A stretch of DNA of 64,000 nucleotides from Symbiodinium natans (Eukaryota; Sar; Dinophyceae; Suessiales; Symbiodiniaceae), in NCBI GenBank assembly GCA_905221605.1, contig CAJNDS010002458.1, positions 1 to 64,000 of the forward strand, given 5' to 3'. Both the position numbers and the translations under genes were made by a program. The notes beneath the pieces were generated by a model that did not search any database, was not told the origin of the DNA, and worked only from the letters and a program-made list of their open reading frames with translations. Of this stretch, positions 61,089-64,000 are shown one piece after another (within the stretch, counting starts at the first letter, position 1; each line of letters opens with the position of its first letter).

Positions 61089-61176
61089 GGTCCTGCTGGC
61101 AGCTGCCAGGCGCCAACTGCGCACTGCAAAGCTTCTTGTGCGCGTCCTGAACCGTCGCATCAGGCGCGATCCTTGA
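61089..61176 (+). CDS. Model 6 terminal exon
   Basis: GGTTTAG|G GTC; reads VLLAAARRQLRTAKLLVRVL then NRRIRRDP and stops at TGA (61174-61176). Basic amphipathic tail. The GT-AG phase is also open (PAGSCQAPTAHCKASC) and would exit at GTAGCC, but has wrong-frame composition. Confidence 0.5.
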
Positions 61177-61402
61177 AGGTAGCCCTAAACCCTAAACCCT
61201 AAACCCTAAACCCTAAACCCTAAACTAGTACTACAGTTTTTCTTGCGGGTCCCCTACTCATAGTTAGTTTAGCAAGGGTGGTCCCCTCTTTGTAGTGAAG
61301 TTTTAGAGCATAAGGCTTTTGGTTTAGGGTTTAGGGTTTTGTGGTTAGGGCGTAGGGTGTAGAGCTTACTGCTTTGATGCCTTAAGCCCTAAACCTCTAC
61401 AG

Positions 61403-61452
61403 CCCGAAGCCTCCTTTGGCTCTTCGGTGGTCGGACAGTTTCGGCGCAAGCG
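61403..61452 (+). CDS. Exon of a further gene
   Basis: AAACCTCTACAG|CCC; reads PEASFGSSVVGQFRRK plus two bases, ending AAGCG|GGTTTAGG. In phase with the exon at 61646. Confidence 0.5.
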
Positions 61453-61645
61453 GGTTTAGGGTTTAGGGTTCAGGGTTTAGGGTTTATACAGGGTTTAGGG
61501 ATCTGTGAAGATTAGCCCAGCGGGAGGGAGATGAACCCTGAGTCTTCCTAAGCCCTGAAACTGCACGTAGACTTTACAACCCAGCTTAGCAACACTGGGT
61601 AGGCCCTACAGGGATATGTGACAGTTTCCCTTCTTCGGGTTTCAG

Positions 61646-61690
61646 AGGACCACCTCTCGGAATGTTCTTCAGAGGGCTTGAGGCTGATAG
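61646..61690 (+). CDS. Exon of a further gene
   Basis: CTTCTTCGGGTTTCAG|A; reads GPPLGMFFRGLEAD plus two bases, ending GATAG|GGTTCC. Downstream to 62770 I see arrays, a family F copy (62040-62180) and no further clear exon. Confidence 0.45.
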
Positions 61691-62777
61691 GGTTCCGACA
61701 GGCCTAAACACCCGAAGGCGCTAAACCCCAAGCCTAAACCCCTAAGCTCGACGTCCTTGCCTGGTAGCCCAGTGCTATACCCTTTTTTTTCACTTTTTTG
61801 GTACAAGGTTTCCTCATAAACCAACCAACCCAAAGAAGGCTCTTGTGGTAATATGGTTGCTGGGCTCAGTATTCCCCAAACCCTTCACTTATGGCAACCC
61901 GAGACACGATCCTGGGTGTGGCGCTTCGGGAAAGTTCGGGGTTTGGTAGACCCGAAACCCTAAGAGTTGAACTCTGTGTGTTTGGGTGTCAGAGTTTTAA
62001 AAAAGAGTGCCCCGTAATAGAGGGTTGCTTGGGCTACCAAGACTCAAGGGACTAAAGGAGGGACCCTTACAAGGGACTTAGGGTTATGTAGCGGGCTTCT
62101 TAGGTATATAGGGATTATACAAGGTATGTATAGGGGTTATTTAGGGGAAGAAGCTTAATGGTCCCTTCTAGGAGTCCCTCCTTCCACGCCACGTAAAGAC
62201 CCTAAACCCCTAAACCACCAAGCCCTAAACATCCCTAAACCCCAAACCCGAAATCCTCAACCCTAAACCGCAGTAAGCCCGAACCCGGAATTCCCTAAGC
62301 CCTAAGCGATCCCTCTAAACCCTACTACTATAACCTGAGTCCAGGCCGAAGAAGTCGAGAAGCCCGAAAACCAGCGAAAAGGTCCCGGCTTGGATTTAGA
62401 AGCTTCTTATGGTTTAGGGTCTAGGGATTAGGGTAAACCTGACATGTTGGGGGGCCTGAGGACTTTTGCGGTTCTTTCGGTTGTTTTGGGATTGTTTAGG
62501 GTGTCATGCTTATGTTTTTCGGGTTAGATGTAGTTTGCAAGAGTCTCCCCCCCCCCCCCCCGAAAGCATTCTTTGTTTGAGGAGCTTCGGATTTATGTTA
62601 GGGTTTGCTTTTGCTCCCAAACCCTGAAACCTGAACCCTAACCATCATGACATCAGAGTTTTTTGAACCCTAAACCCTAAACCTTGAACCCCAAACCCTA
62701 AACCCTAAACCCTTAACCCTTAACCCTAAAATGGGGGGGGGGGAGAGGGCGGCAGGAGAGGGCTCCGTGCGCTAGAT

Positions 62778-62884
62778 GTGAACTTTGTCATAGTGGGATA
62801 ACATTTTACATTTTTAAGGGTACTTAAACTCAATAAGAAAAATTCAAATTTTTATTACTATCCCAACTATGAACCAGTGAAGGC
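62778..62884. mobile_element. Family G MITE
   Basis: Near-identical to 16216-16319, with the same ends CATAGTGGGATAACATTTTA and TATCCCAACTATG. Confidence 0.8.
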
Positions 62885-63126
62885 TTCTTCGGATCCCTCC
62901 ATCCTCCCGCCTCCCCGCCCCTAAGCCAAACTCCAAAACCCAAAACCCAAAGCCCTAAACCCCAAACCCCAAACCCCAAACCCTAAACCCTAAACCCTAA
63001 ACCCAAAACCCAAAACCCAAAACCCTAAACCCTAAACCCCCACATTCCGAAGCAGTGCTTGGCAGGTGCAAAGCCTGACCGAAGGCCCACGCCTTGGCAT
63101 ACAGGGCTCCACACTTCGGGACTGGG

Positions 63127-63310
63127 TAGGTAGCCTTGAACCTTTTTGGTTATACAGAATCCTACAGGGTGGGGCCCCCTAGTTATAAGTAGAGTTATAA
63201 GGGCCCTAAATTGGGTTATAAGGACCCTAAGTTAGGTTATAAGTCCCTTAACTACAGTTAGTATAGTAAGGGGGCCCCACCCTGTACTCTACATAAAAGG
63301 TTAACCTTTC
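63127..63310. mobile_element. Inverted-repeat element with GGGGCCCC arms
   Basis: TACAGGGTGGGGCCCCCTAG and AGGGGGCCCCACCCTGTA are complementary, inside a further outer pair (AACCTTTTT/AAAAGGTT). A partial copy lies at 61245-61285. Confidence 0.75.
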
Positions 63311-63827
63311 TGGGGCTAGTAGGCTAGGGTATTCAGCCGCCAAGCAGCAGGATGGCTTACACGGTTGAGGGATGATAGGGTTTGCAGTTTAATGGTCCAG
63401 GGTTTAGGGTTTGGGGTTTAGGGTTTGGGGTTTGGGGTTTGGGGCTGAGTTGTAGACCTGACATTTTAGCGGGCTGAGGGCGTCTATGGTTCTTTTGGTG
63501 GCTCTGAACCCTATAGCCCTAAACCCCAAACCCTAATGACAGGGGTTCGGCTCTGGGATTTATAGTCTTTGGGGCCTATAGAGTTCTGACCACCCCCAAA
63601 CGAGCCCCAAACAGTGGCACCTTTAGATTGAGCTTAAGGATTGAGGGTTCTGCTTCAAAGACGAGGAAGGTTACATCTGGGCACTTTTTTTTTTTTTGGG
63701 GGGGGGGGGATGTCTTATGGCTGCCTGGGTTGACACCCGAAGGCCGAAATTCCAAACCCCAAACCCCAAACCCTAAACCCTAAACCCCAAACCCTAAACC
63801 CTAAACCCCCAAAAGCTCCGACCCCAG

Positions 63828-63877
63828 GCAACTTGCGCGATGACGACAGCAGCTTGCAGAAGGCGCGGGCAAGGTCT
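63828..63877 (+). CDS. Exon, acidic-basic
   Basis: CTCCGACCCCAG|GC; reads NLRDDDSSLQKARARS, donor TCT|GTAAGT. A TTTTTTTTAG acceptor-like site follows 21 nt later; a 21-nt intron is improbable, so the partner exon is probably outside the window. Confidence 0.5.
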
Positions 63878-63917
63878 GTAAGTTTTGCTTTTTTTTAGCC
63901 GATTTGCATCACTTAGG

Positions 63918-64000
63918 GTTGCGGTTTAGGGTTTAGGGTTCAGGGTTTAGGGTTTAGGGTTTAGGGTTTAGGGTTCAGGGTTCAGGGTTCAGGGTTTAGG
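63918..64000 (+). repeat. TTTAGGG/TTCAGGG array at window end
   Basis: Tandem heptamers running off the window; same character as internal arrays. Confidence 0.95.

Noticed and set aside
63878-63898. 21-nt intron GTAAGT...TTTTAG
   Set aside because: Far below the size of any other intron here; the donor is more likely to pair with an acceptor beyond the window.

Overview
This window looks like nuclear DNA of a protist with plant-type telomere repeats. A dinoflagellate or close alveolate relative fits best; a green alga or cryptophyte is possible. The heptamer TTTAGGG/CCCTAAA and its variants occur hundreds of times, in both orientations, from base 1 to base 64000. They alternate with unique GC-rich blocks of about 40-150 bp and with short inverted-repeat (MITE-like) elements. 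There are no bacterial-style genes, operons, rRNA, tRNA or CRISPR, and no long open frame. The only frames over 150 codons lie in a minisatellite (54877-55458) and across a MITE-to-exon boundary (31962-32477).

My main reading is that the GC-rich blocks are exons of split genes, all on the + strand, and that the telomere-like arrays and MITEs are their introns. A typical exon has CCCTAAA repeats ending in a pyrimidine tract and AG before it, and TTTAGGG repeats after it. Intron ends are therefore complementary and could pair. When reading frame is followed from block to block, most telomeric introns are best removed as GG...AG (exon|GGTTTAG ... AG|exon) rather than GT...AG. At ten junctions the GT-AG reading runs into a stop while the GG-AG reading stays open. 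A minority of introns use ordinary GTAAG-like donors. Several introns are nothing but heptamers (61019-61088 is exactly ten; 17846-17936 exactly thirteen), and one (47488-47617) is essentially a MITE. These are hand-made inferences from frame and splice signals; no transcript was available.

Layout: model 1 (215-18087, perhaps to 21128), about 24 small exons, rich in hydrophobic segments. 21.4-23.2 kb: array of about 34 palindromic arms. 23.2-24.3 kb: AT-rich island with a 248-bp tandem duplication. Model 2 (26456-40882 or 42467): acidic linker, then a multi-pass membrane protein. Model 3 (43193-44443): short membrane protein ending at a stop. Model 4 (44728-48723, perhaps to a stop at 53932): polar, probably soluble protein and the best-supported exon chain. 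54.2-56.0 kb: TTC/GAA-rich minisatellite region without telomere repeats. Model 5 (56322-58941): possible start codon and stop codon both present. Model 6 (59835-61176): ends at a stop. Fragments of further genes follow (61403-61690, 63828-63877). No product could be named with confidence.

The longer gaps between exons hold telomere-like arrays and MITE copies, listed below by family, plus low-complexity tracts. The sequence suggests that telomere-like arrays spread into genes and were kept because the heptamer GGTTTAG itself ends in a usable TTTAG acceptor.
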